Under the pieces are notes generated by a model. That model searched no databases. It saw only the letters and a program-made list of their open reading frames with translations, and was not told where the DNA came from. The position numbers were made by a program, and so were the translations under genes. Positions 1 through 11,440 of a stretch of 64,000 bases of DNA are shown here, piece by piece; position 1 is the stretch's first letter, and every line of letters starts with the position of its first letter. Origin of the DNA: Chlorops oryzae (taxonomy: Eukaryota > Arthropoda > Insecta > Diptera > Chloropidae); the NCBI GenBank assembly GCA_020466095.1, contig CM035808.1, positions 24,262,796 to 24,326,795 of the forward strand, read 5' to 3'.

Positions 1-370
1 CTGTCTGTCTGACTGTTCGTCCGTCTGTCCGCCTGTCAGTCAGACTGTCCGCCTGTCTGTCAGACTGTCCGCCTGTCTGTCCGCCTGTATATAGTTTTCT
101 TATCGAAGGAATTGAACTAACTTGACAAAAATTGATATGCGTATTGGCGGAGACATAAGCTATAACAAATTCGAGATTAGGCTTGAGCGGACCATTTTTT
201 GGAGAACTTCCAGTACTGGGGTCTGTTATGGACAACATAAAACTACTCTAAGCTCTTAATTTTCCCCTTTTTTAAAGTTTTTTTTTTTCATTTTAAACCC
301 CTTTATGTTGCGTTCAAAACCTGAAAAAGTAGGCGCGGCAAATGAGCGGTTCGATAACCTTGCCCCCTAT
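1..370 (+). repeat. Truncated copy of the GTCCGTCTGTC dispersed repeat
   Basis: The window opens inside a run of GTCTGTC/GTCCGCC units, followed by sequence matching the copies at 35.8 and 60.4 kb: TTATCGAAGGA, TTGACAAAA, a GGACCATTTTT block, CCAGTACTggGGTCTGTTA and a later GGCGCGGCAAA block. It has the same orientation as those copies and lies 5'-truncated at the window edge. It is diverged and non-coding. Confidence 0.75.
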
Positions 371-951
371 CTTGAAATAATATAGATCAGAAGTCGGCAT
401 ATGGGCGTTTTTATGCCAATGAAAACCTCTGTAATACTTTACCTTAATAGGCGTGCTCCAGAGACGGCCCGCTTCACAAAAAATATCCAAACAATTATAG
501 GGACCTACACCTGTCAGGATCGCTTGAATTTAAAACCCTTGTTTGTTTTAATTGCGGCTGGTTTGAGTCAAAAACAAATAAAAAAAATATGAAGAAGAAA
601 ATCGCCGCGAATAAATAAATGAATTTTTCGATGAGCAAAAAATCTTATTTGTATGTAAATTATTTTTCCAAAGACGAAGGAGAAATAAACAAATAAAAGG
701 GACTCACCTCAAAAGCAAAATCAAATTGAGTATTAAAGTAATTTGCTTCGGAATTAATTCCATGCAGGACCCGGATGGCTTTGAGGTAGACCGCTGAAGA
801 AATGATTTTCAGTAAAAAGAAGTTTCTTTAATTGTTCGTATAAAATAATATTCATAATTGAACCAAAAAATGGTCAAAAACTTAACGTCATAACATAAAT
901 TCATAAAATTATAAATTTTCTAAACAAAAAGTCGTCAATTAAATTAAAGAT
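371..951. other. AT-rich intergenic DNA, no gene seen
   Basis: The only open frame here (about 63 codons from 401) has no recognisable domain and runs from repeat-derived sequence. The segment next to 952 is the presumed 3' flank of the Tyr/Pro-rich protein gene; no clear AATAAA was found on the minus strand. Confidence 0.55.
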
Positions 952-2217
952 TTAAGTTTCAACGGGCTGAGCGGAGTCATACGTCGCACACTCATCACAC
1001 CCGTAACATGATGGCTTAGCTGGGTAAGCGGAAGGTGAATATTTGGATGGTGAACATGATGGTGCAGCCTTCAATGGAGGAGGTGATGGTGAGTAAGATG
1101 GTTTAGGAATGGATGGTTGTGGGTAAGTTGGCGGTGAATAGGACGGAGGAGAGTAGGGCATAAGTTCATAATATGTTACGGAGTAAGATGGCGAAGATGG
1201 CGTTGGTGGAGAATAAGCAGATGCTGGTGGAGAGTAAGCAGGTGCTGGTGGAGAGTAAGCAGGTGCTGGTGGAGAGTAAGCAGGTTCAGGTTTAGCATAA
1301 GAAGGCGCTGGTGGGTGGTAAACAGGTGCTTGTGGAGAATAAACAGGTGCTGGTGGAGAATAAGCAGGTGCTGGTGGGGGGTAAGCAGGTGCTGGTGGAG
1401 CATAAGAAGGTGCGGGTGCATCAAACGAAGGCACGGGGCAATCTGGTACAGTATATTCTGAAGCAGCGTAAGGGAGTGGAGAGTAGGATGGTTCAGGATA
1501 AGCTGGTGGCGCATAGTCTGGGGTTGCATAAGCAGGTGGCGAATAAGCTGCTGGAGAGTAGGCTGGTGCAGGTGGAGAGTAGGCTGGTGGCTGACAATCA
1601 CATGGTTTTTCAGGATAGTCAGAAGCAGGAGGTGGGAGGTATTCCGGTTCACTATAAGCGGGGGGTGGTGGTGGTGAATTATAAGGTTTTTTCGGATCAT
1701 CATAGCTCACTGGCTTTTTGGCTGGATAGCTTGTCGGTGGCGGATTGTATGCATAAGATTCAGGCGATGGCAGTAAATATGGTTCATCTTTATCATATAC
1801 AGCAGCTGGTTTTGGAATATACTTCGTTGGAAGCGGCAAAGCTTTCGCGTATTTCTTCTCTTCTTTCTTTTCCTCTTTTTTCTCCTTCTTGTCTTCAATC
1901 TTATCCAATATATTTTCGAATAAATCCTTCTTTCCCTCTTTGAAATCGATAAGTTTATTGAATTTATTTTCCAACTTTTCGAAACCTTTTTCGATTTTCG
2001 CTTCGAAAAGATCCTTTTTATCCTCGAGTGATTCGAAGAGTTTCAATGGCTTAAATAGCTGCGGTAGCTTAAAATCCTCAGCCTCATCGCTGTGTGTATC
2101 ATCTAATTTCAGAATATTTTTGAACAATTTTTTCGAAGCCTTGTCGAAAAATGCTTCCGTCGTTTCGAATGCTAAAAAAAAAAGAACACACAATAAAAAT
2201 ATTAAAAATTTTCTCAT
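952..2217 (-). CDS. Secreted Lys-rich / Tyr-Pro-repeat structural protein
   Basis: A single-exon frame of 421 residues. Residues 1-22 are a strong signal peptide (basic MRK start, Leu/Phe core, TTEA before the likely cut). Residues about 23-125 are Lys/Asp/Glu/Phe-rich and probably helical, ending in repeated KKEEKKEEKK. Residues about 125-400 are Pro/Tyr/Ala/Ser-rich, with many APAYSPP units (21 bp in DNA) and variants PPAY, PSYS and PVYS. The tail holds a Cys cluster (CYGCDEC) and another CDC lies mid-protein. The start is the ATG whose signal peptide fits; frames opposite and beside it are shadows of the repeats. Tyr/Pro repeats occur in insect egg-shell, cuticle and adhesive proteins, but I recognise no specific family. 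The repeats make copy number likely to vary between individuals. Confidence 0.82.
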   Translation of the reverse strand: MRKFLIFLLCVLFFLAFETTEAFFDKASKKLFKNILKLDDTHSDEAEDFKLPQLFKPLKLFESLEDKKDLFEAKIEKGFEKLENKFNKLIDFKEGKKDLFENILDKIEDKKEKKEEKKEEKKYAKALPLPTKYIPKPAAVYDKDEPYLLPSPESYAYNPPPTSYPAKKPVSYDDPKKPYNSPPPPPAYSEPEYLPPPASDYPEKPCDCQPPAYSPPAPAYSPAAYSPPAYATPDYAPPAYPEPSYSPLPYAASEYTVPDCPVPSFDAPAPSYAPPAPAYPPPAPAYSPPAPVYSPQAPVYHPPAPSYAKPEPAYSPPAPAYSPPAPAYSPPASAYSPPTPSSPSYSVTYYELMPYSPPSYSPPTYPQPSIPKPSYSPSPPPLKAAPSCSPSKYSPSAYPAKPSCYGCDECATYDSAQPVET

Positions 2218-3026
2218 TTAAATGAATTTCCATCAATATACGTACATAAGCATGCGAGAAGAATGAGCGTCCATAGGAAAAGTTCCTCCTTTCGAACCAT
2301 ATTCAATGGTAATTTTTTGTTTTTCTTTCTCTCTTTGGATGTTCTCGAATCGAATTCTTGAATGGGAATAATTTTTTCTTCGCTCTCTACCAACATATTT
2401 ATGGCCATTGGTCATAAAAAGCCAATCGAGGCTATGAGCACGTTTGGTCGAGATTAAATTCCGCACACATTTTGTATTTTGTATCGAGCGAGCCGAATTG
2501 AGGCGAGCCACAAGCTGGGCCGATTGAGTCTTGAGGCTTGCAATGTGCTGATAACTCAAAATTGACTGTAATTGCTGGCGATTGGGCATCGAAAGTGTGT
2601 CATTAGATTGATGGTGGGCATTCATGGGTCGTAAGCAGAGATTGACTTAATCGGGTACGTGATTAACGTCTAAACGGACTATCACAGCTTCTTTGAATGG
2701 AAGTGTTTGTTTTCGATGGGCATTATTACTCGGAATTGCTACCGATGAGCGGTTTAACGAATCGTTTTACATTCCGGAGTTTTACTTTTTTTTGTCAACG
2801 TCTTCATTGAAATGGTTTTTTTTGTATGAAATAAAAAGCTTCTTAGTGGTGCAGAAACCACAAAGACGAAAAGGGAAAATAACTTCCAGTCGTTTGTCGC
2901 TCATGAATGAAGAACAGAAATCTCAAAGAAATATTCATAAAAATAAAGATGGGCAAATCGGGTTCTTTCAAAACTTTTTTGATTATCTTAATTGCAACAT
3001 TTCTTTTCTTTTTTGCTCTTAAGTAA

Positions 3027-3035
3027 TCTCTCTCT

Positions 3036-3084
<49 letters not shown>
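3027..3084. repeat. (CT)n microsatellite
   Basis: Almost pure CT dinucleotide run, interrupted by TT near 3040. Apparent Leu/Ser or Arg/Glu frames over it are artefacts of the repeat. Confidence 0.95.
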
Positions 3085-3088
<4 letters not shown>

Positions 3089-6000
3089 TACTTTTGCTGC
3101 TTCGATGGTCATCGTCTAGCCGAAAAGAAACCAAAATATTGCTTTACACGCGATGCATAAAAAGGGCGCTTTTGGGGAAGTATGACAGCTAAACTTAAAT
3201 TAACAAGATTGACCAACGAACCATCCACCAACGCCGCTCAAGCAACAACCCCATCATCATCATATTTTCTAGCCCCCAATTCAATGAAGTCAAGTCAAGC
3301 CAAGTCAAGTTCAGTTAAATCCCATTTTTTCAAGTCTGATTGGACACACACAAACACACATGACCACACAAAGCGATGAGACGACCAGTCTGCGACGATG
3401 GACGAAAAAGAGCAAAATTTAACAAGGTTCTTTTTTCCTCCTTTTCTTTTCATTTCCTTGGGGAAAAAACTTTTCGCAATGAAAACGAAGAGAAAGTGAA
3501 AGTTTTTCCTCCTTATGTTTCTTTTTTCTCTTTTCTTTTTACTGGATCTAGTGAAGTTTTTCTTTCATTATATCCACTCCACTTGCTTTTAGTTTCTGTT
3601 TCCGCTTCTTAGTGCTTTCTCTAACATTCTCTGACTCATAATCACAATCGGAAAGTAATCATAGCAAACTTAGAGTTTTGATTGGCATTAGGGGAGTACA
3701 ACAAAAAAAATTTTTTCCCCTCTTTCTTGTTATTCTTTGGTTTTGTTTTTTTTTTTTTATGTGGAAAGAAAGAGCCCCAAAAATGCTCAAATACTGCTCC
3801 ACAAATCTAATTAAAGATCTCTCTACTTTGTTTGATGGTCTTCTCAGCCACCTTCGACAATCCGATTTATTATAATCGTTGGGTAAACTTTATTGTCGTT
3901 TCTTCCGCATGCGACTCAAATTTTCTTGTTAATTACTTTAGTTCGACGTGGTTTTTATGTTTCGAATTATAAGCGCTTGGAGGAAACTAATTGCTTTCGG
4001 GGGGAAACTTTGGTGGAAGGTGAAAATAATAGGTTCTTTAAATGCCCGAATTGCAAATATCCACTTCCAACGTCTAAGTCGTTATTAATTTTTTGAAGTG
4101 CTTCTTATGGTTTCGTATACTCAGTAGGAGAATTGTGGAATGGGAAATTATTGCATTTAATGCCTTTTGTGAATTTCCAAGTCAATTTAGGATTTCTAAG
4201 GAAACTACATTTTGTTGAATAACAACTCCAGCTCAATACAATGAAGTTGTTGTCTGAAGCTCATGCAGCAAAAGATTAAAATGATTCAGTGGAATTCCTA
4301 CTGAGTAGAAGCAAGTAAGTAATTCGGGAAGATTTATCCATTTAGAGGAGATTTTCGATTTCGAAGAGCAGCTTAAATAGTCCGATTAAGAACCTTGAAG
4401 TATGCATTTAAATTTATTTAATCTTTTCATACCTCAACTTATGTATTTAATCTTCAGGATTTCAGGGACTTTTCAGGTTGAAAATACCTTCATAAAGTAG
4501 GCAAAGGGCTCTTTTTAATCACTTTGTAGTTTTTTTTAACCCACTTGATCCTTTTCAAAAAGCTTTTTGTATTCAATTCCAAAAACTTTTCTTACTTTCA
4601 CTTTCACAGTGCAACAAATAATTGCCAGATTTTTGATAAGATTTTGACACGTGTGGAGCATATATTCTTGGCTCTTAAAGGGTTTATAAGAACACACATT
4701 CACCAATAAACGCTTTGCGATTTTGTTCTCATTGAAGAGGTATGCTTCCAAGAATTTCACTCAATGTAAATGGAATTATTTTTGATCACTGAATTTTTTC
4801 ATGAGAGCCTTAAGGAACTCGGAAACTGCTGATGAGTCTCACATAGCATAGAGTCTCACTGTGAAGGAATAACAATTTTTAAAAAATTCTTCGACTTCCA
4901 TATCTTTTAAAACCAAATTTCAAGAAGCTGTTTTATATGTAGGACTGAGACCAAATGCCCTAAAAATGACAAAAATTGCATTAAAAACGTTAAAAAAAGG
5001 TGCTATTGAAGTGTTCAAACTAACGTTTCGGGAAAATTTTCTTGCAATCTTTGACTACTCAACAAAAAATCATTTCAAATAATACTTTTTTTGTCTGTTC
5101 TATTACTTAATATTCTCTTCAATTGATTTTTAATTTGCATTGAGATATCCTCAAAATAAAAGATTTTTAAAGATTTATAAACCATAAAATAAAGACCCTA
5201 AGACAAATTTTCAGTGGAGTGATCTTGGAGACTTTACCAGCTTTTTTTCATTCGTTTTAACGCATTTTCCGTCGTTTGAGTATCTCAGTATATTTTTTCC
5301 GAGCCCTAGTTATATGAAAAGAAAAATTATTTATAATTTTTAAAATTAATTTAAAACATTTTCTTTCAAACAAAATCTCATTAGATTATTCAATTATTCT
5401 TTAACATTTCCACTTAAAATGTGATCTTAAATAAATTAATCTCAGACCGAAATGTCTTAAATTGCGCCTCTCAAAGTATGCTTCATATTTTACATCAAAA
5501 CTTTCTTCAACTTTAATTTATTATGCCACATTCCCAACGTCATAAACCATTACATTTTATGCAATCAAAACTAATTGTGCATGAACGTAAGCAAATAGAT
5601 TTTCCACAAACTGCTTAGACCTGAAAAACAATTCTCAATAAAATAAATAGTTCCTAATAGCTTTCGGATAACTCTAACAGCGCATCCATCCATATATATA
5701 TATATACATATATGTATGTATATATCGCAAGCATCTAATGTCGGCAAAAAGTATGCAATGAAAATCAGATTTTACTTTTGTCGAAATCAATAAATGGAAG
5801 CATCAGTTTGAGATGAACTCAGTTTCAGTGGGGTTTCTGAAGGTATATTTTCATATCAAAGTTTTTCATTCTCTTTTTCTATCTCATCGACGCTACTATT
5901 TAAAAGAGAAAAGAAGAATAGGAAAGAAAGAAAGAAAGAAAAAAAAAAACTAAAAAAGCCGGCATCTTTATTTTTGTACGTTAATGGTTATACGTCAACT

Positions 6001-6609
6001 GGACAAATGGACCCTTCTCAATGTACGAAAATTCGATAATAAATGCGAGTCGACAGCAGTCACGAGTTGAATTTAGCTCCAGACTTTCTCATATGCGATA
6101 TTCCGAAGGGGGGCGAAGTCTTTGACTTGTCTGCGTTCAAATTGGACGACAGCAACGTGCACAGGAAACGCATGTTGCGAAGACATTTAAGTTTATTTGG
6201 GTTAGGGTGCGGTGGCTGGAGTTGGGACTAGACAAATAAAGATAATCACAACGAATATGGAAAGGAAAAGTCTATGTCTAGGCTGCAAAAGTTATGTGTG
6301 AGGTTTCATAAAATATATGCAAAGTTTTTTCCTCTTCTTTGTTTCAGGAGATTTGGGTTGCCTTATGCCTGGAATTTAATTTTTTATTATTTTTTTTTGT
6401 GGAGGATGGTGGAGTTACGGCTTTTATTTGCAAAATTTTCTCTGTTTAATACGCAATTTTTTATTTTGAAAATTTTTTATTCCCTTTGCGTATTTTATGT
6501 TGCCATTTAAACGAGATGGATTTAAAAGTTTGTTTGTATAGGAAAAAGCTTTCGGAAATCATTCTCGTAAATTTCAAAGTACTGCAGAAAGAACTTAAAA
6601 ATTGGAAGT

Positions 6610-6690
6610 ACTTATACAACTGGGTGCAACTGATGAGTAAAAGTCGCCCAAAAAGGTGCGCTACCAACTGAGCTTTCGCAGCATGTTGGC
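6610..6690 (-). pseudogene. Degenerate tRNA-like sequence
   Basis: Read on the minus strand, the segment holds GCTCAGTTGGTAGCGC, very close to the usual tRNA D-arm/A-box (AGCTCAGTTGGTAGAGC). No good B-box (GGTTCGAATCC) follows at the right distance and no acceptor stem closes, so it is at best a decayed tRNA or the head of a tRNA-derived SINE. Confidence 0.35.
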
Positions 6691-6833
6691 TGCGCGGGGT
6701 CTTTTTCAAAAAATGTAATGTACATGTGTATATATTTCCTTAATTATAATTGTGTGTGTATGTCGGTATTATAAAAAAAATTATATTTTAGAAGTGTTTA
6801 TATAAGTACATACATATGTACATGAGATCGAAA

Positions 6834-7510
6834 CGGGTCCGAAATATGTGTGTGAAGAATAAGAAACTCAGAAGTACATATATAGGTATAACTCCCAAAT
6901 GAATATGAAATAAGTAGGCCGAAATGATCCCATAAAAGTCTTAAATATGAAGCTCAGAACTATTCCGAAATAAGTCCGAAATGTGTTAGATATGGGAGGC
7001 TCTGTAGAATGACTCTGAAATGAGTCCGCACGCAATAAGAGCCTCAAAAATATGACTCCGAAACGACTCCGAAATACTTATATGCGAAATAAAATGCTCA
7101 GAAATATGACTCCGAAACGAGTCCGAAAAAAGTGGCAAGTCTCAGAAATATAACTCCGAAAAGAGTCCGAAATACTTATATGAGAAAAAACAGACTCAGA
7201 AATATGACTCTGAAATACATAAGTCCGAAACAGTATGACTCCGAAATGAGCCCATAAATGTCTAAAATGTGAGGTTCAGAATTATGACTCCTAAACGATT
7301 CCGAAAGAGTTATTTGAGAAATACCTAAAAGCTTAAGAATGACTCCGAAACGAGTCCGAAATAAGTGGGAAATATGACGCTCAGATATATATTTGAATGA
7401 GTCCGAAAAGAATAGAAATAATAAGACCTACAAATATGAGTCCGAAATGAATAGATTGGACGAGGTTTCGAAATACATATATGTCCAGAAAGATGACCAA
7501 ATAAATAGAA
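6834..7510. repeat. Degenerate minisatellite of CCGAAA-type units
   Basis: About 670 bp of imperfect repeats built on GACTCCGAAAcGAGTCCGAAAT, with spacers such as ATGAGAAA and CTCAGAAATATGA. CCGAAA or TCCGAAA recurs roughly every 15-40 bp. Unit length is irregular, so this is an old, decayed array. It ends about 170 bp before the Sds3-like gene. Confidence 0.75.
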
Positions 7511-7682
7511 ATTTCGGAGTTTGACTTGATTGTTGGGAAGTAAAAGCCCGAACAAATTGACTTTGAAATTCCACTAAAAACACTATTGAAGTCACCGCAG
7601 AAGGCTTTGATTTTAATATTTTTGATTTCGTAAGAATTGAAAAAAAAAAAAAAATAGCTTGAAGCGAAAATTAATTCGTATC

Positions 7683-8204
7683 ATGGGACGTGACGTTACT
7701 GTAAAAGCTTGTCGAAAAGCGTCCCACGAGAGCAATTCAAGTGATTCAGACGAGGATATCGATACCGTCGAGCCACGATACAAACAACTTTCGTCCGATC
7801 TAAAATCCTTGGAAGAACAATTTTTAACCTTACGCGAAGCCATTTACGAGTGTCGAATGCTAAAACTGGACCTGGATAGAATGGCTTATTCATCGCATCG
7901 TTATGAACCTTATAATAATTTGTCGAAGGATCTGTTCGAACAATACATTTCACATCGCACTGGCTTACTCAAACTGAGACGGGATAAATTGGTAAGCATT
8001 TCGCATCAGTACGCTTCGGAGGAGCTGGCAGCCAAAGTGGATTTCGAGCATGAGAAAGAAACGATCAAAGAGACGATGGAAATGAAGCTGCTCAGAGAGA
8101 AGCGTCTCGTTCTACGTGAATTGAAAGCCTTAAGGAAGAAGAAAGCCAAAACCATGTGTGGATTTAAAAAGGAAATTCTCTTGAGATGGACAGGCTCACA
8201 ATGA
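7683..8204 (+). CDS. Sds3/BRMS1-family protein (Sin3-HDAC corepressor subunit), intronless
   Basis: 173 residues, counted from the first ATG (7683); the frame is open a little further upstream but without an ATG. Residues about 14-35 are an acidic Ser/Asp stretch (SNSSDSDEDID). The rest is a long charged coiled coil with the layout of the Sds3-like domain: L..LE.QF..LRE.IYE.R...L, then a central F..YI.HRTGLLKLRRDKL, then a Glu/Lys-rich helix (EKETIKETMEMKLLREKR) and a basic end. In this family the protein is a nuclear dimerising subunit of the Sin3-HDAC repressor complex. At 173 residues it is shorter than typical members and has no intron. An AATAAA at 8276 follows. It may be a retrogene or lineage paralog; expression is unknown. 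Confidence 0.8.
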   Translation: MGRDVTVKACRKASHESNSSDSDEDIDTVEPRYKQLSSDLKSLEEQFLTLREAIYECRMLKLDLDRMAYSSHRYEPYNNLSKDLFEQYISHRTGLLKLRRDKLVSISHQYASEELAAKVDFEHEKETIKETMEMKLLREKRLVLRELKALRKKKAKTMCGFKKEILLRWTGSQ

Positions 8205-8275
8205 ATTGCTTCACAGCAAACTTCTGTCCCGCCAAGGTGCCTAGTGTACGGGCTTAATTCACTTTAATGGCTTGT

Positions 8276-8281
8276 AATAAA
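8276..8281 (+). terminator. Polyadenylation signal AATAAA of the Sds3-like gene
   Basis: Canonical AATAAA 72 bases after the stop codon, on the coding strand. Confidence 0.6.
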
Positions 8282-8954
8282 TATTGGGGGAAAAAAGAGT
8301 GCGAATTTTTGATTCACAATGAGATCCAAAATGAGTGAACAGCTATTATAAATATGAGATCGATTACTACCTTAAGATTCTTCCCTATGAGAATGTCTTG
8401 TTATGAGGAGTTTCACAGGATTCAAAATAAAAAGTAATTTTTCCACATCAAGATTAAGCGTGCTGTATGGTATTAGCTTTGTTGCGGATCTTTTAACTGG
8501 CAGAACTAAGCTTTAGGATCGAAAGCCGAGTTGATTTAGACATGTCCGTCTGTCTTCCTGACCGTCTGTATTTGAATCTCCCCTTAAACTGAATAACCTA
8601 TCAAATCTTAATTTGAAACGTCGGCATGTTGGGACCACAGAATGATCGTAAGCTTGAATGGGAATTATTTTCCCACATACAGAAAAATGATTACAACTCG
8701 GTAACCACTCAACACTCCATTGATAACATGTACACTCGTTAAGGAGCAGTCGAGCATATCCCTGGAAAAAGAGGCGTGGTCCACCCAAAATCATACGCAC
8801 TGCTGTTGATTTTTTGGTGCTCCCGTACGGAAAGTCTTAGAAGCTTTAAATTTGAAGTATAAGTTAACCAAGCATATTAAAAGGTTGTACGGCAACCTGT
8901 TCGGGACGCTGGGGATATCAAAGTCGGCCTTGACCGACTTTAATTTTATTACTT
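8282..8954. other. Intergenic DNA with repeat remnant
   Basis: Contains a decayed GATTTAGACATGTCCGTCTGTC remnant of the dispersed repeat at about 8530-8575. No gene seen. Confidence 0.5.
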
Positions 8955-9415
8955 CCCTGCAGGAAATGTGAATATGAATATATAGTCTTTCACTACCGAC
9001 CGTGTCGCCGGTACTACTGACCAGCTGTACCCTTTGCATTGCGTCGCCCGTTAGACATTTAACATTGAGTTGTCATTGAATGTCAACAGTAACAAATGAG
9101 CTATTGATGAATTATTGACGAGGTACTGACTTTGACATCATATGGTGACATTTGTACTACTGAGTCTGTACTCCTTTTTTACTGATTTGGAACTTTTTGA
9201 TATTTCTTTCGAGCTATCTGAAATTTTCGACTGGCAGCCGTGGCTGCCTCTTTTCAGCTTGACAATCGCCATATTGAGAGATACCGCTGGTATACATACA
9301 GAAAAATGAAACTGAATACATTCGGTTGACATGCTATACCTGATGTCAATAGATCCCTCGTCTATAGAGACGAGATACTGACTTGTCGATATAAGACGAC
9401 AGGCTTTCTGCAGGG
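8955..9415. mobile_element. MITE-like element with CCCTGCAG ends
   Basis: Begins CCCTGCAGGAAA and ends TTTCTGCAGGG, which are inverted copies. The inside is rich in short TGACATC/GTACTGAC/TTGTCATTGA motifs. No transposase frame. A clear target-site duplication was not found, so the boundaries are approximate. Confidence 0.45.
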
Positions 9416-9493
9416 TTGTTTATTTATGCTTCAATGCTCTTCCACTATAAATATATAGGGTTGTCAATGAATTTAATTTGGAATTACAATGCT

Positions 9494-9711
9494 TTAAAGT
9501 TTATTCTTGTTCTTTATAATATTACGGACTATGTTGAACGATTGTAAGAACGATTTTATGACGTTGCTATCCATGATGTTGTACTCATGGATTGCCGGCT
9601 TTTTAAAGCGCGACGAGTACGAAATCCCCTCTAGGAAGGTACTAGAAAGGTATTTGTAAAGCTCAAAGATAAACAACAAAACAAACACAAAAAATAAAGA
9701 AGAGTGACCAT
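9494..9711 (-). pseudogene. Possible frameshifted small secreted-protein gene
   Basis: On the minus strand an ATG at 9711 starts a hydrophobic signal-like stretch (MVTLLYFLCLFCCLSLSF) that stops after about 26 codons. The next frame carries on for about 50 codons with an ordinary composition (FKKPAIHEYNIMDSN..., basic tail) to a TAA at 9494. One indel would join them. No intron of sensible size explains the shift. No family recognised; it could be chance. Confidence 0.25.
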
Positions 9712-11221
9712 TTTTATTCCACTAATTCTGTGAGAGAAAGGGTTACAACCGGTAGAGATAAAGAATAAGTGTGCGACCCACAGTATCCCCATTCCATTCA
9801 AAATTTGATAAAAACAGGATTGTGAATGGTTTATATCGAAATAAATTCAGCTTATTCTGTTGCTTTTTTTAAGGAGAATGCTTCTAAGCGAAGTACATAT
9901 TTATTTTCACAGATTTGCTGAACGAACATTAATGACGAGTTGAGATTGCTGTAAGATTTCTTCACCATAGAATTGGGAAGACAATAAGTGAACTCGTGTA
10001 GAATAATTTCCCAATTTAGAATTTCGCAGTAGAAGCAAAATTGCACCGAAGATTTCAAAGCAAAGAATTCAAAGCAACCAGGAAGAGGAAGAAGAAAGAC
10101 CTTTCAACACAAATATTTGCCTAAAGCGCAATGTACTGAAAAAGGGCTTAGCTCGGTATTAACTTTACACGCACAAAAAAAAAAACAATCTTTGTTTGGG
10201 ATTTCTAATTTAAATTACCACACAAAAATTGAATAATTTCCTCCAGGCAGCTTAATCACAAATTGTATTATGCATATCATAACAAAACATTAGACGTATT
10301 GGTATGTGAACGTAATCATGATTAGGTACCTAGGAGAAATATATTTCCCTGCAAGCTTTTCTCGTAACAAATACCGAGAGGAAAAAAAAATGGGAAAAAT
10401 AGAAAATAATGAAAAAAAAAAAAATGAAAAGGAAAAACACTGCCACGTGTTGCGGATTACGTTTGTCAAGTACCACTTAAAGTGGCCCGAATGTAGGTAC
10501 ACATCGCTGTGGATATTGCGGTGGAGAAGCTCTCCACGTTTGTGTGTCACTGCCTCGAGCTGTTTTTAGCGTTCAAATATCAAATTTGCTCTTGATTTAC
10601 CTTTGCCTTTTCATCTTGTTTGGTAGTGTCTTGTCTTGTTTTATTTATTTTCCTGCATTACACCATTCAATTATCGTTTATCGCTTTACTTAGTCTAAAG
10701 TTTGTCCATTCGATTGAGTTGTCCTCGTCGTTGTCGTCGGTAGAAGTTTCCTTCTTCCACATCTATGTACTTCAATTTTCCATTAATTCTTATTTGTACT
10801 TATTTCCTTTGCTTGGTTTTTTGTTTGTTGTTGTTTTGTTGTTGCCCTCGCCGCACTTTGGATTATTAACATAAATGCTGATTTTGATATTTTTTTCATG
10901 TTTTGTTTATTTCAAATTCTCGTTGAGGGAAGCACATTTTGTGGTCGAGTGATTTTTGGATGATAATTCATTAAAAAAAAAAAAAATCTGGCCCGTGTAT
11001 AATTGAAAATGGGAATGTTTTTTGGGGTATAGAATGAACGTTTTTGGAGTTGTTTTGGACATAAAATTGCATTTAACAGAATAGACAGCTTAACTGAGAC
11101 GGTCCTTTGGAGCTTTGGGCAGCTTAAGGCTTAAAATTTATACTTTTTTTTTTGGTTGGCAGTCTCGATTGCGTACGGTACGGAATGGTCTGGCGCTTTA
11201 ACCCTAGTCGGATATGGGAAC

Positions 11222-11440
11222 CAGTGTTGCCAGTTTAGGAGAATCACCCTTAAACTAAAGAGCATTTATGATCTTTAGTGGAGTCTTAGGGCAGAAATGT
11301 GGTCAGGGGAGATTTTATGAGACCTTATGGTACCAAGTTTTTGTATTTAGATTATTTCAAAATGAAATTTTAGGCAATTTTATGGAATTTTGGCCTTGTT
11401 TTGAGACATTCAGGGGAATATTCAGTGATGGGAACTTTGC
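11222..11440 (+). mobile_element. Dispersed MITE copy 1 (GTTGCCAGTTTAGG family)
   Basis: Starts at AGTGTTGCCAGTTTAGGAGAA and shares ordered blocks with the copies at 28.56 and 52.88 kb: CTTTAGTGGAGTCTTAGGGCA, TTATGAGACCTTA, GGCCTTGTTTTGAGACATTCAGGGGAATATTC. The other two copies are inverted relative to this one. Non-coding. Confidence 0.65.

Larger units (their letters stand above)
2218..6829. other. Intergenic region, no supported gene
   Basis: It holds the presumed upstream region of the Tyr/Pro gene, a CT microsatellite (3027-3084), a TATA/CATA dinucleotide-like run near 5693-5725 and a GAAA run near 5920-5945. A 62-codon frame at 6043-6231 is more GC-rich than its surroundings but matches nothing I know. 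A tRNA-like remnant lies near 6617-6690. Confidence 0.55.

Noticed and set aside
4821..4865. GCTGATGAGTC resembling a hammerhead box
   Set aside because: No stem II partner followed by GAAA nearby.
6043..6231. 62-codon ATG frame with near-normal composition
   Set aside because: No family, no promoter or polyA signal seen, and short enough for chance; noted only as a weak candidate.
9852..10076. Minus-strand frame of about 75 codons with several Cys
   Set aside because: No ATG at a suitable place, a stop lies just upstream and there is no convincing acceptor site or domain.
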